Part shown: positions 1 to 6,551 of the stretch, one piece after another
Layout: the number at the start of each line of letters is the position of its first letter
Position numbering within the stretch: position 1 is the stretch's first letter
Source: an uncultured Burkholderiales bacterium
Lineage (GTDB): Bacteria; Pseudomonadota; Gammaproteobacteria; Burkholderiales; Burkholderiaceae_F
Direction of reading: 5' to 3'
Assembly (NCBI GenBank): GCA_903871435.1
Contig: CAIQGU010000527.1
Location: 1 to 6,689, forward strand
Length of the DNA: 6,689 bases
Notes under the pieces: generated by a model
Databases searched by the model: none
Told to the model about the DNA's origin: nothing
What the model saw: only the letters and a program-made list of their open reading frames with translations
Position numbers and translations under genes: made by a program

Positions 1-1
1 A

Positions 2-175
2 GAATTTGCAGAGAAGAAACAGGAATATCTTGTCGTCTTATATCTCAATGCCCGACACGAACTCATGCAAAAAGAAATTATCGGCATCGGCAGTCTGAAC
101 AGCATGGTCATTACACCAAAGGAGATTTATTCTCCGGCCCTTTTATCACCCTGCGCCGCCATCCTCGCCGCCCAC
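2..175 (+). pseudogene. RadC-type JAMM/MPN domain protein, internal fragment (truncated at both visible ends)
   Basis: Reading from base 2, the + strand encodes a stretch very like the N-terminal half of the RadC JAMM (MPN) domain. It contains QEYLVVLYLNARHEL, then KEIIGIGSLNS, then TPKEIYSPAL, then CAAILAAH. RadC proteins normally continue with HNHPSGD, which supplies the zinc-ligand histidines and a downstream Ser/Asp. Here only the first His survives (codon 173-175). The frame then runs without stop to a TAG at 566-568, but those residues are the complement of the neighbouring gene and do not look like RadC. The 5' end lies outside the window. The first 120 bases are about 41% G+C by hand count, against about 62% at 181-240, so the fragment looks foreign. 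RadC-like genes are common on genomic islands and plasmids; their role is uncertain, despite the old DNA-repair name. The identification comes from motif recognition only. Without the JAMM ligands it should be non-functional. Confidence 0.65.
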
Positions 176-646
176 ACCCAGTCCGGCGGTGTTCAACCAC
201 ACAGGGTTCGCGTCAAGGCGGCGCTGCATCAACACACCAACCAGAATCCACAATGCGTCAACCTGTGCCATGGGCGCTTGACGCAGAAACGAGGCCAAGT
301 GCCCGTATGCAGAGGTCTGCACGACAGGGCGCGGCACCACCAGAACGGCGTCCTGCCCAAGATTGGGGAAATCGACAACGTCCGCAGAGACCTCAGCGGT
401 GAAATGGTCCGCGAAGGTGTCCGGATCCGGCTCACGTTCAAGCGCGGGACAATCGTACGCAACGAATTCAAATGCCCGCCCGGCAGTCGACGCTCGTACC
501 GGTGGCGTTTCCCACCGAAACGCGGTCATGGGCAGATCAGCCAAGGTTTGCGTAATAAAGCACCGTAGCGTTTCGTCCTCTTGCCAGAGGGAGAGGATCT
601 GCGCGTACGAAACAGGAAGACCGTTTCGGAAAATGCGGACGCGCAC
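146..646 (-). CDS. DUF6940-like protein, C-terminally truncated, probably decaying
   Basis: Encodes 166 residues from a GTG at 646 to a TGA at 146-148. The sequence resembles the uncharacterised DUF6940 family as I recall it. Landmarks are SYAQILSLWQ (residues 13-22), RWETPPV (44-50), FEFVAYDCPAL (59-69), VVDFPNLGQDAVLVVPRP (89-106), SAYGHLASFLRQAP (112-125) and VWLNTAGLGV (148-157). Family members normally continue with a segment like WLHVRLDxRPKYY; here the protein instead ends in a Gly-rich tail of eight residues (GGEDGGAG), and no such segment occurs further downstream. The N-terminus may also be damaged. The frame is open upstream of the GTG and reads WTSGTDALPGGRG, which suits the family's N-terminus, but the codon before it (686-688) is ATA and no start codon or clear ribosome site precedes it. 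The gene lies 80 bases beyond the fbp stop on the same strand, so it could be transcribed by readthrough. Function is unknown; a pseudogene is the likeliest reading. Confidence 0.6.
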   Translation of the reverse strand: MRVRIFRNGLPVSYAQILSLWQEDETLRCFITQTLADLPMTAFRWETPPVRASTAGRAFEFVAYDCPALEREPDPDTFADHFTAEVSADVVDFPNLGQDAVLVVPRPVVQTSAYGHLASFLRQAPMAQVDALWILVGVLMQRRLDANPVWLNTAGLGVGGEDGGAG

Positions 647-726
647 TCCGCGGCCGCCCGGCAGCGCATCGGTGCCTGAGGTCCATATCTTGCCGGTACG
701 GGTTGCTGCAGGACCCGCTGGCGTCC

Positions 727-1716
727 TCAGGCGCTCAGCCGCGCAACGTACTCCACTTCTTCACGGCTTCCCAGTACGACCGCGACCCGCTGATGCAGCG
801 ATGTGGGCTGGATATCAAGAATGCGCTGCGTCCCGTTGCTGGCGGCCCCGCCCGCCTGCTCGATCAGCAGGGCCATGGGGTTAGCCTCGTACATGAGCCG
901 CAGCTTGCCGGGCTTGCCCGGCTCGCGGCGGTCGCGCGGGTACAGGAAGATGCCGCCGCGCTGCATGATGCGGTGCACGTCCGAGACCATGGACGCCACC
1001 CAGCGCATGTTGAAATCCTTGCCTCGCGGGCCGTCCGCGCCGGCCAGGCATTCGTCGATGTAGCGCCGCACCGGTGCTTCCCAGTGGCGCATGTTCGACA
1101 TATTGATGGCAAATTCCTGCGTCTGGGCCGGTATTCGCAGGTTCTCGCGCGTGAGCAGGAAGCTGCCCGTGTCCTTGTCCAGTGTGAACTCGTGCACGCC
1201 CTGACCCACGGTGATGACGAATTGAGTCTGGGGCCCGTAGACCGCGTAGCCCGCGGCCACCTGCGATGTGCCGGGCTGGAGGAAGGCGGCTTCTTCGGCC
1301 TTGGGGTCATGCGCCCGCAGTACCGAGAAGATGGTGCCGATGGAAACGTTGACGTCGATATTGCTCGAGCCGTCCAGCGGATCGAAGAGCAGCAGGTAGT
1401 CGCCGCGCGGATAGGCCACGGGTATGCCCACCGGCTGGTCCATTTCCTCGGAGGCCATGGCGGCCAGGGTGCCGCCCCATTCGTTGGCTTCGATCAGCAT
1501 CTGGTTGGCGATGATGTCGAGCTTCTTTTGCGTTTCGCCCTGCACGTTGCTGGTCTGCGCACTGCCCAGCACGCCCCCGAGGGCGCCGTGGCCAACCGCA
1601 TGCGAGATGGTCTTGACGGCGCGCGCCACGGTTTCGAGCAGCAGGCGCAGGTTGGCGTCCATGCCGCTAGTGCGTTCGCAACGGATGAGAAAGTGAGTAA
1701 GGGACAGGCGGGCCAA
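727..1716 (-). CDS. fbp: Fructose-1,6-bisphosphatase, class I
   Basis: Hydrolyses fructose 1,6-bisphosphate to fructose 6-phosphate and phosphate in the cytosol, the committed step of gluconeogenesis; in autotrophs it also serves the Calvin cycle. From the chosen start it is 329 residues, close to the usual 330-340. Visible class I signatures are NVQGE (about 57-61), the metal-binding acidic pair in ASEE (about 88-91), [11 protein letters not shown] with its metal-ligand aspartates (about 111-121), [26 protein letters not shown] and the substrate/metal site [13 protein letters not shown] (from about 270). The C-terminus looks complete. Start choice: TTG at 1714-1716, preceded by GGAG six bases upstream, gives an N-terminus ([10 protein letters not shown]) that aligns with the family. 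A TTG at 1743 would overlap pepN by 11 bases and has less support, and the first in-frame ATG (1660-1662) would remove conserved residues. The gene follows the pepN stop by 16 bases on the same strand, so the two are probably co-transcribed. Confidence 0.97.
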   Translation of the reverse strand: MARLSLTHFLIRCERTSGMDANLRLLLETVARAVKTISHAVGHGALGGVLGSAQTSNVQGETQKKLDIIANQMLIEANEWGGTLAAMASEEMDQPVGIPVAYPRGDYLLLFDPLDGSSNIDVNVSIGTIFSVLRAHDPKAEEAAFLQPGTSQVAAGYAVYGPQTQFVITVGQGVHEFTLDKDTGSFLLTRENLRIPAQTQEFAINMSNMRHWEAPVRRYIDECLAGADGPRGKDFNMRWVASMVSDVHRIMQRGGIFLYPRDRREPGKPGKLRLMYEANPMALLIEQAGGAASNGTQRILDIQPTSLHQRVAVVLGSREEVEYVARLSA

Positions 1717-1732
1717 GGCATTCTCCGGTGGG

Positions 1733-4429
1733 TCAACTGGCAAGCGCGCGTTCTACGATCTCGCGCACATCGCGCGAGATTTCCTGGTTGGCGCCAAGCG
1801 CTTCCAGCGCCTGGCGCATGAGCTGGGCGCGGTCCGGCGTGTAGCGCCGCCAGCGCTCCAGGGTGCGGGCAATACGGGCGGCGACGATGGGGTTGATGCG
1901 GTCGAGGCGCGTGACCTGGTCGACCCAGAAGGCGTAGCCGCTGCCGTCGGCGCGGTGAAACTCCGCCGGGTTGCCGTTGCAAAATCCCAGCACCAGCGCA
2001 TTGACGTTGTTGGGGTTCTTTTCTGAATAGGCGCTGTGCCGCAACAACACCTTCACGCGCTCGATGGTCGCCGGCTCTCCGGGTTGCGCGGGAGCCGTGG
2101 CCTGCAGCGAGAACCATTTGTTCATCAGCAGCGGCTCGTGTTGCCATTGCCGGGCTACCTGCAGCAGCACGTCCACCTTGGTGGGTGCCGGGCTATGCAC
2201 GATGGCCGTGAGCGCCGCCAGGCGGTCGGTGAGGTTATCAGCCTCGGCCAATTGGCGGCGTGCCGCGTCCAGCGCCGCGGGATCGCCCGCCAGCACGAGA
2301 AATCCCAGCGCAAGATTCTTCAGTGCACGGCGACCCGCAAGCGCGGAATCCGGCGAATACGCCTCGGTGCCGGACATTTGCGCATGTATGCCCTGCCAGT
2401 GGGTCGCAAGCTCGGTGCCCAACCACTGACGCATGCCGCTGCGCGCGGCCCGTATGGCCTGTGGCTCGACGATGGAGCGCTGCTCGGCAATGACAACCTC
2501 GCTGGGCAGTTGCAGGCTGCGTTCGCGAAAGGCCGGCGATGCCCCTGAATCCAGCAAGGTGCGTTCGACCAGCGCGCGCAGCGCCGGGCTGTGCAGCAAG
2601 GCGTCGCCCGCTTCCAGCGCGTCGGTAGCCCGCAGCAGCGCTGCCAGGGCGATCTTTTGACCGGCTTCCCAGCGATTGAAGCCATCGCTGTCATGGGCCG
2701 CCAGCAGCGCCATTTCTTCATCCGTGTAGTGGTGCTCGACGATCACCGGCGCGGAGAAGTCGCGCAGCAGCGAGGGCACGGCACCCGCGGGAACATCCAC
2801 CAGGCGGTAGGTGTGCGCGCTCTGGGTGAGTTCAAGCACCCGGGTCGTGCCCAGTGCCTGGGCCTCGCCCTCGAGACGCAAGGGGACGTCCTTGCCGTCG
2901 GGCCCCACCAGGCCCAGTGCAAAGGGAATGAGCAGGGGCTGCTTGTCGGGCTGACCCGGCGTGGGCGGGCAGTTTTGCGCGATGCGCACTTCCAGCGTTC
3001 CGGCTTGCGCATCGGCCGAGCAGCTCACGGCGACCCGTGGTGTGCCGGCCTGCGAATACCAGAGCAGGAACTGATCCAGGTTGCGGCCCGAGGAATCGGC
3101 CATGGCGGCCACGAACTGGTCGCAGGTTGCGGCCTGGCCATCGTGGCGATCGAAATAAAGGTCCAGCCCGCGGCGGAAGCCCTCGACGCCCAGCAGTGTC
3201 TGCAGCATGCGCACCACCTCGGCGCCCTTTTCATACACGGTTGCCGTGTAGAAATTGCTGATCTCGAGGTAGGCGTCCGGACGTATGGGGTGCGCCATGG
3301 GGCCCGCATCTTCGGGAAACTGCTGCGCGCGCAGGGTGCGCACGTCGTCGATGCGGGCTATGGCCCGCGCCGAAACCGGATCGGCTCCCTGCGCCTGGGC
3401 CTCGGCCTCGAGCAGATCGCGGGTGAATTCCTGGTCGCGAAAAACGGTGAGGCCTTCCTTGAGGCTGAGCTGGAACCAGTCGCGGCAGGTCACCCGGTTG
3501 CCGGACCAGTTGTGGAAATACTCGTGGCCGATGATGGACTCTATCGTCGCAAAATCCGTGTCGGTGGCGATGGTGGGGTCGGCCAGTACGTACTTGGCAT
3601 TGAAGATGTTCAGGCCCTTGTTCTCCATGGCCCCCATGTTGAAGTCGGCCGCTGCCACGATCATGTACCGATCGAGGTCCAGCTCGCGTCCAAATCGCGT
3701 CTCGTCCCAAGTGATAGCGCGCCGCAGGCATGCAGCGGCGTGGTCCAGGCGCGGCAGGTGCGCGGGCTCTGCCAGGATCTGCAGCAGCACCTCGCGGCCG
3801 CTGCGCGTGACGATGCGGGCGTCGCGGCTGGCCAGGGTGGCAGCCACCACCGCAAACAGGTAACTGGGTTTGGGAAAAGGGTCCTCCCACAGCGCGAAGT
3901 GGCGCTGGTTGGGCAACTCACCCTGTTCGATCAGGTTGCCGTTGGACAGCAGCACCGGAAACTGCTCGCGCCGGGCGCGCAGCATCACCTTGTAACGGGC
4001 CAGCACGTCGGGCCGGTCGGGTATCCAGGTGATACGCCGCATGCCTTCGGCTTCGCATTGCGTGAAGATCGCACCGTTGGACACATACATGCCCATCAGG
4101 GAGGTGTTGGACGCCGGCCGGATGCGATTGCGCACGCGGATCGTGAAAGTGTCGCCCGGGGGTGCCGGGATGCGCAAAAGGTTTTCGTCGAGCTGGTAAT
4201 GCGACGGGCCCAGGGTGCGCCCATCGAGCTCGATCGATACCAGTTCGAGCTGCTCGCCGTTGAGGTCCACGATGCCACCGCTGGCGGCCGGATTGCGGCG
4301 CAGCGCCAGCGTGGCGCTGACGTCCGTCACCTCAGGGTCAAGATCGAATTCGAGCAGGACGCTGTCAAGCAGGAAGGCGGGAGCCTGATAGTGCGCGCGT
4401 TGTACGCGTGCTGCGGCAACTTTTTGCAT
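1733..4429 (-). CDS. pepN: Aminopeptidase N (M1 family zinc metallopeptidase)
   Basis: Broad-specificity cytosolic aminopeptidase that removes N-terminal residues from peptides late in protein turnover. It is 898 residues against about 870 in E. coli. The exopeptidase motif GAMEN is at 266-270. The zinc site HEYFH is at 302-306, with the third ligand Glu at 325 in LKEGLTVF. The catalytic Tyr is at 399 in TVYEKGAEV, equivalent to E. coli Tyr381. The order is the standard M1 layout: N-terminal beta domain, thermolysin-like catalytic domain, small beta domain (roughly 455-560) and a helical C-terminal domain to residue 898. No signal peptide is seen. Compared with E. coli there are about 13 extra residues ([13 protein letters not shown] region, 339-351) between the DQEF segment and VRTLR. 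The ATG at 4427-4429 gives an N-terminus ([13 protein letters not shown]) typical of the family, although the ribosome site is weak. It heads a probable operon with fbp and diverges from the PAP2 gene. Confidence 0.98.
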   Translation of the reverse strand: MQKVAAARVQRAHYQAPAFLLDSVLLEFDLDPEVTDVSATLALRRNPAASGGIVDLNGEQLELVSIELDGRTLGPSHYQLDENLLRIPAPPGDTFTIRVRNRIRPASNTSLMGMYVSNGAIFTQCEAEGMRRITWIPDRPDVLARYKVMLRARREQFPVLLSNGNLIEQGELPNQRHFALWEDPFPKPSYLFAVVAATLASRDARIVTRSGREVLLQILAEPAHLPRLDHAAACLRRAITWDETRFGRELDLDRYMIVAAADFNMGAMENKGLNIFNAKYVLADPTIATDTDFATIESIIGHEYFHNWSGNRVTCRDWFQLSLKEGLTVFRDQEFTRDLLEAEAQAQGADPVSARAIARIDDVRTLRAQQFPEDAGPMAHPIRPDAYLEISNFYTATVYEKGAEVVRMLQTLLGVEGFRRGLDLYFDRHDGQAATCDQFVAAMADSSGRNLDQFLLWYSQAGTPRVAVSCSADAQAGTLEVRIAQNCPPTPGQPDKQPLLIPFALGLVGPDGKDVPLRLEGEAQALGTTRVLELTQSAHTYRLVDVPAGAVPSLLRDFSAPVIVEHHYTDEEMALLAAHDSDGFNRWEAGQKIALAALLRATDALEAGDALLHSPALRALVERTLLDSGASPAFRERSLQLPSEVVIAEQRSIVEPQAIRAARSGMRQWLGTELATHWQGIHAQMSGTEAYSPDSALAGRRALKNLALGFLVLAGDPAALDAARRQLAEADNLTDRLAALTAIVHSPAPTKVDVLLQVARQWQHEPLLMNKWFSLQATAPAQPGEPATIERVKVLLRHSAYSEKNPNNVNALVLGFCNGNPAEFHRADGSGYAFWVDQVTRLDRINPIVAARIARTLERWRRYTPDRAQLMRQALEALGANQEISRDVREIVERALAS

Positions 4430-4458
4430 GGGGGCCGTGACCAGATTAGGACCGCTTC

Positions 4459-4464
4459 ATTCTA
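4459..4464 (-). promoter_or_regulatory. Possible -10 box for pepN
   Basis: On the - strand this reads TAGAAT, one base from the sigma-70 consensus TATAAT, and lies about 30 bases upstream of the pepN ATG. A transcript starting some 7 bases downstream would have a leader of about 20 bases. No convincing TTGACA-like -35 hexamer sits 16-18 bases further up, so the call is tentative. Confidence 0.3.
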
Positions 4465-4548
4465 GCGCGCCCCGTTGCCCGCACCCGGCATGCCCCCGGG
4501 GAATTTGCAGTGCGCACCCCGGATCGTGTGCCTTGGTACGGTAGCGAT

Positions 4549-4570
4549 GGCGCCCCCGCGGCGCCGTTTT
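4549..4570 (+). other. G+C-rich hairpin followed by four T, in the PAP2 leader region
   Basis: Two copies of GGCGCC (4549-4554 and 4560-4565) are separated by five bases. Because each copy is self-complementary, they can pair as a six-base all-G/C stem. A G and then four T follow (4566-4570). This has the shape of a weak intrinsic terminator on the + strand, but no + strand gene lies upstream for it to end. If transcription of the PAP2 gene begins upstream of it, it could act as a leader structure; otherwise it may be chance in G+C-rich DNA. Confidence 0.25.
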
Positions 4571-4602
4571 GGTAATTTCGGGTATCTTGGGTCCAGCGTA
4601 GT

Positions 4603-4635
4603 AAGGCCCAAGCAAGGCCCAAGCAAGGCCCAGGC
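4603..4635 (+). repeat. 11-base tandem repeat, three copies
   Basis: AAGGCCCAAGC occurs at 4603-4613 and 4614-4624 exactly, and at 4625-4635 with one change (A to G at the ninth base). A looser fourth copy follows (AATACCCAAAT, 4636-4646) and runs into the ATG of the PAP2 gene. The period is about one helical turn. The array occupies the position where a ribosome-binding site would be expected, and no Shine-Dalgarno-like sequence is visible there. Function is unknown; it could be polymerase slippage or tandem protein-binding sites. Confidence 0.9.
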
Positions 4636-4644
4636 AATACCCAA

Positions 4645-5364
4645 ATGGCCGGCGCGTCCCATGCGTCCATCGTGCCGGCCGCGCCGTTTAACCCGTGGAT
4701 GATGCCCGTCTTGATCTTTTCCCCTGTTGCCACCTTCTTCACCGATGCAGGTGATTCCGGCGTGCTGCTGCCCATCGCCCTGGTTGGCGTAGGCACGCTG
4801 TGGTTCTTCCATTCCCGCCGCCTTGCCTGGCTGCTGCTGCGCTCGGTCCTGCTGGCGGGGCTCTTCATCGCCGCGCTCAAGATACTTTTTCTCTCCTGCG
4901 CAGCGCACTGGGCGCCCGGACTATCCAGCCCCAGCGGCCATGCCTGCCTGAGCGCGGTGGTCTACGGCACCCTTGCCACCCTCGTCGCGTCAGGCCGCCC
5001 GGCGCCCGTGCGCGTGGCGATCTACCTTGTCACCGCGGTATTCGTGGCGGCCATTTGCGTTTCCCGCGTCACCCTAGGCGTCCACACCGTGCTGGAAGTC
5101 GCGATTGGGCTCTGCGTCGGCCTCACTGCCCAGCTGTGGTTCGCCTGGTCCTATTCACGCATGGCGCCGCTGCGCATCGACCTGCGGACCTTCGGCGCGG
5201 CGCTGCTGGTTACGGTGCTGGTCGCCTTTGGCATACGGCTGCCGGCAGAATCGCTGATCCGGCACATGGCGAAGCGCCTGGGAGAGAAGTGCACGGCCGT
5301 GGTGGTGGCCATTCCATCGGCCGCACCGGGCGCCGCATTGGCACGCGCCCTCAGCCGCTCTTGA
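4645..5364 (+). CDS. PAP2-family (phosphatidic acid phosphatase type 2-like) membrane protein
   Basis: Encodes 239 residues with about five or six hydrophobic segments (roughly 41-55, 62-83, 103-117, 124-139, 150-170 and 184-198), so it is an inner-membrane protein. Two of the three PAP2 phosphatase motifs are visible. Motif 2 is PSGH at 96-99, whose His is the general acid in the family. Motif 3 is SRVTLGVH from 140, with the nucleophile His147 but Glu151 where the classical motif has Asp. Motif 1 (K, six residues, RP) is not recognisable; only Lys79 stands in about the right place. Family members dephosphorylate lipid phosphates such as phosphatidate or undecaprenyl pyrophosphate, but the substrate here cannot be told. 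The ATG at 4645 has no clear ribosome site; ATGs at 4699 or 4702 are alternatives that keep all membrane segments. It diverges from pepN, and its stop overlaps the 3' end of the convergent SCO gene by 14 bases. Confidence 0.85.
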   Translation: MAGASHASIVPAAPFNPWMMPVLIFSPVATFFTDAGDSGVLLPIALVGVGTLWFFHSRRLAWLLLRSVLLAGLFIAALKILFLSCAAHWAPGLSSPSGHACLSAVVYGTLATLVASGRPAPVRVAIYLVTAVFVAAICVSRVTLGVHTVLEVAIGLCVGLTAQLWFAWSYSRMAPLRIDLRTFGAALLVTVLVAFGIRLPAESLIRHMAKRLGEKCTAVVVAIPSAAPGAALARALSRS

Positions 5365-5989
5365 GCAGCGCGAGGATGTCGTCAGCAAGAAATTGCGCCG
5401 ACTGATCGTACGGTGTGATCACGCGGGGCTGGCCTTGCGTATCGATGATGTAGGTGGCGGCCGTGTGGTCCACCAGCGTATTGCCCTGGTACTGCACGAT
5501 CTGATAGTTGGCGTGAAACGACTTGGTTGCCGCATCGGTCTGCGCCTCCGACCCGCGCAAGCCGATGAAGGTGGGATCAAACGCCGGAACATAGGCCCGG
5601 AGCAATTCCGCGGTATCGCGCTCCGGGTCGATGGAAACGAACACCCCCTGAACCCGGTCCGCGTCCACGCCCAGCAGGTGCCGCGCTTGGGCAAACTTGG
5701 CCAGCGTGGTGGGACACACATCAGGGCAATGCGTATAGCCGAAACTGAGCAGAACCACCTTGCCGCGAAAGTCCGTGAGCGAGCGTGGCTTGCCGTCGGA
5801 ATCCACCAGCGAAAACGCGCCGTTCCAGTTCTCTGCGCTGATATCGCGGCCGTGAAAAACCACGGGTGCCGGCTTGCCGAACCAGTGCGCGGATCGACCC
5901 GTCAGGAGCAATGCCGACACCAGTGCCACAGCGGCTATCGCCAGCGCGAGTTTCCAGGTGAGCGAGGAGCCGGAGGGTGCTTCATCCAT
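5351..5989 (-). CDS. SCO1/SenC/PrrC family copper-dependent cytochrome oxidase assembly protein
   Basis: A membrane-anchored thioredoxin-fold protein that binds copper in the periplasm and helps build the CuA or CuB centre of haem-copper oxidases, as metallochaperone or thiol reductant. From the ATG at 5989 it has 212 residues. A single hydrophobic anchor lies at about 11-31 after a short N-terminus, and the thioredoxin-like domain follows. The copper ligands are CPDVC (Cys88 and Cys92) and the conserved His175 in VDHTAATYIID. SIDPERDT and FIGLRGS are further family landmarks. The ATG at 5989 overlaps the PCuAC stop by eight bases (ATGGATGA), which suggests translational coupling; an ATG at 6019 would add ten residues with no better ribosome site. 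Its partner is the upstream PCuAC gene, and no cox structural gene lies within the window. It converges with the PAP2 gene and overlaps its end. Confidence 0.95.
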   Translation of the reverse strand: MDEAPSGSSLTWKLALAIAAVALVSALLLTGRSAHWFGKPAPVVFHGRDISAENWNGAFSLVDSDGKPRSLTDFRGKVVLLSFGYTHCPDVCPTTLAKFAQARHLLGVDADRVQGVFVSIDPERDTAELLRAYVPAFDPTFIGLRGSEAQTDAATKSFHANYQIVQYQGNTLVDHTAATYIIDTQGQPRVITPYDQSAQFLADDILALLKSG

Positions 5990-6551
5990 GGGGCGTGGCC
6001 TTGCCGCTCCCGGCGCCATGCACGGGACCGCTGCTGGTGAGCGGGAGTACCGGCGCCTCGATCTGCACGGCGTGGCGCTTGCCTGCCGCGTCGAGGATAT
6101 CCAGCGTGATGGGCACGATCTGCTGCGGCAGCAGCTGGTGCTTGAGACCGATGAACATCACGTGATACTCGTGATCCAGCGCCACCGTGACATGCGCGGG
6201 CAGCGCCAGCCGGTCGATGCGGCGCATGTGCATCATGTTGTCGACCGTGCGCATTTCGTGGATTTCCACATGCTCGGCAACCGGCGAGCTGGCACCGGTA
6301 AGTTGCGCGTCTTCGCTGCTCGTCAGGTGCATGTAGGCGCCCGAACCGGTCTGACCCTCCACCGTGCCCCGTACCCAGGCATCTTCGGCCACGACGATGG
6401 CGGCCGCGGGGGTCGGCGTGCCGGCGGCGAAGGTACCCGTTGGCGCCAGCACGCCTGCCACCAGCAAGCCCAAGGGACCCACAGCGCAGCGCACCGCGGT
6501 TCCCAATCCGGGTAGGGGAAAAATCATTATGAACGGGGCCTTCCTGCTCAT
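5982..6551 (-). CDS. PCuAC family periplasmic copper chaperone
   Basis: A periplasmic Cu(I) chaperone that passes copper to SCO proteins and/or directly to cytochrome oxidase subunit II. From the ATG at 6551 it has 189 residues. A basic N-terminus (SRK), a hydrophobic stretch (about 24-37) and an Ala-rich cleavage-like site (TFAAG, about 40-44) form a signal peptide. The PCuAC domain follows, with the copper-binding pattern His98, ten residues, Met109, twenty residues, His130-x-Met132 (VEIHEM, MHMRRI, YHVMFIGLK). The usual spacing is H-x10-M-x21-H-x-M, so the second gap is one residue short; the segment LPAHVTVALDHEYH replaces the more common Gly-rich turn. The tail past about residue 166 is Pro/Gly/His-containing and likely disordered. 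Start options: GTG at 6557 adds two residues; ATG at 6527 has an AGGAAGG sequence 11 bases upstream but would drop the basic residues of the signal peptide. It overlaps the downstream SCO gene by eight bases. Confidence 0.93.
   Translation of the reverse strand: MSRKAPFIMIFPLPGLGTAVRCAVGPLGLLVAGVLAPTGTFAAGTPTPAAAIVVAEDAWVRGTVEGQTGSGAYMHLTSSEDAQLTGASSPVAEHVEIHEMRTVDNMMHMRRIDRLALPAHVTVALDHEYHVMFIGLKHQLLPQQIVPITLDILDAAGKRHAVQIEAPVLPLTSSGPVHGAGSGKATPHG

Noticed and set aside
699..717. Inverted repeat CGGGT/ACCCG just after the fbp stop as a terminator
   Set aside because: The stem is only five bases with a nine-base loop, and no T-run follows on the - strand.
703..1821. 372-codon open frame on the + strand opposite fbp
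   Set aside because: It is antisense to fbp and the 3' end of pepN, has no domain, and the fbp product carries all its family motifs.
2591..4465. 624-codon open frame on the + strand opposite pepN
   Set aside because: It is the antisense of a clear, fully conserved pepN. Long antisense frames are common in G+C-rich coding DNA, and its translation shows no recognisable domain.
4446..4908. Open frames on the - strand (ends about 4446 and 4462, starts about 4880 and 4908) upstream of pepN
   Set aside because: They overlap the PAP2 gene and the intergenic repeats, are low-complexity and highly charged, and show no family resemblance.
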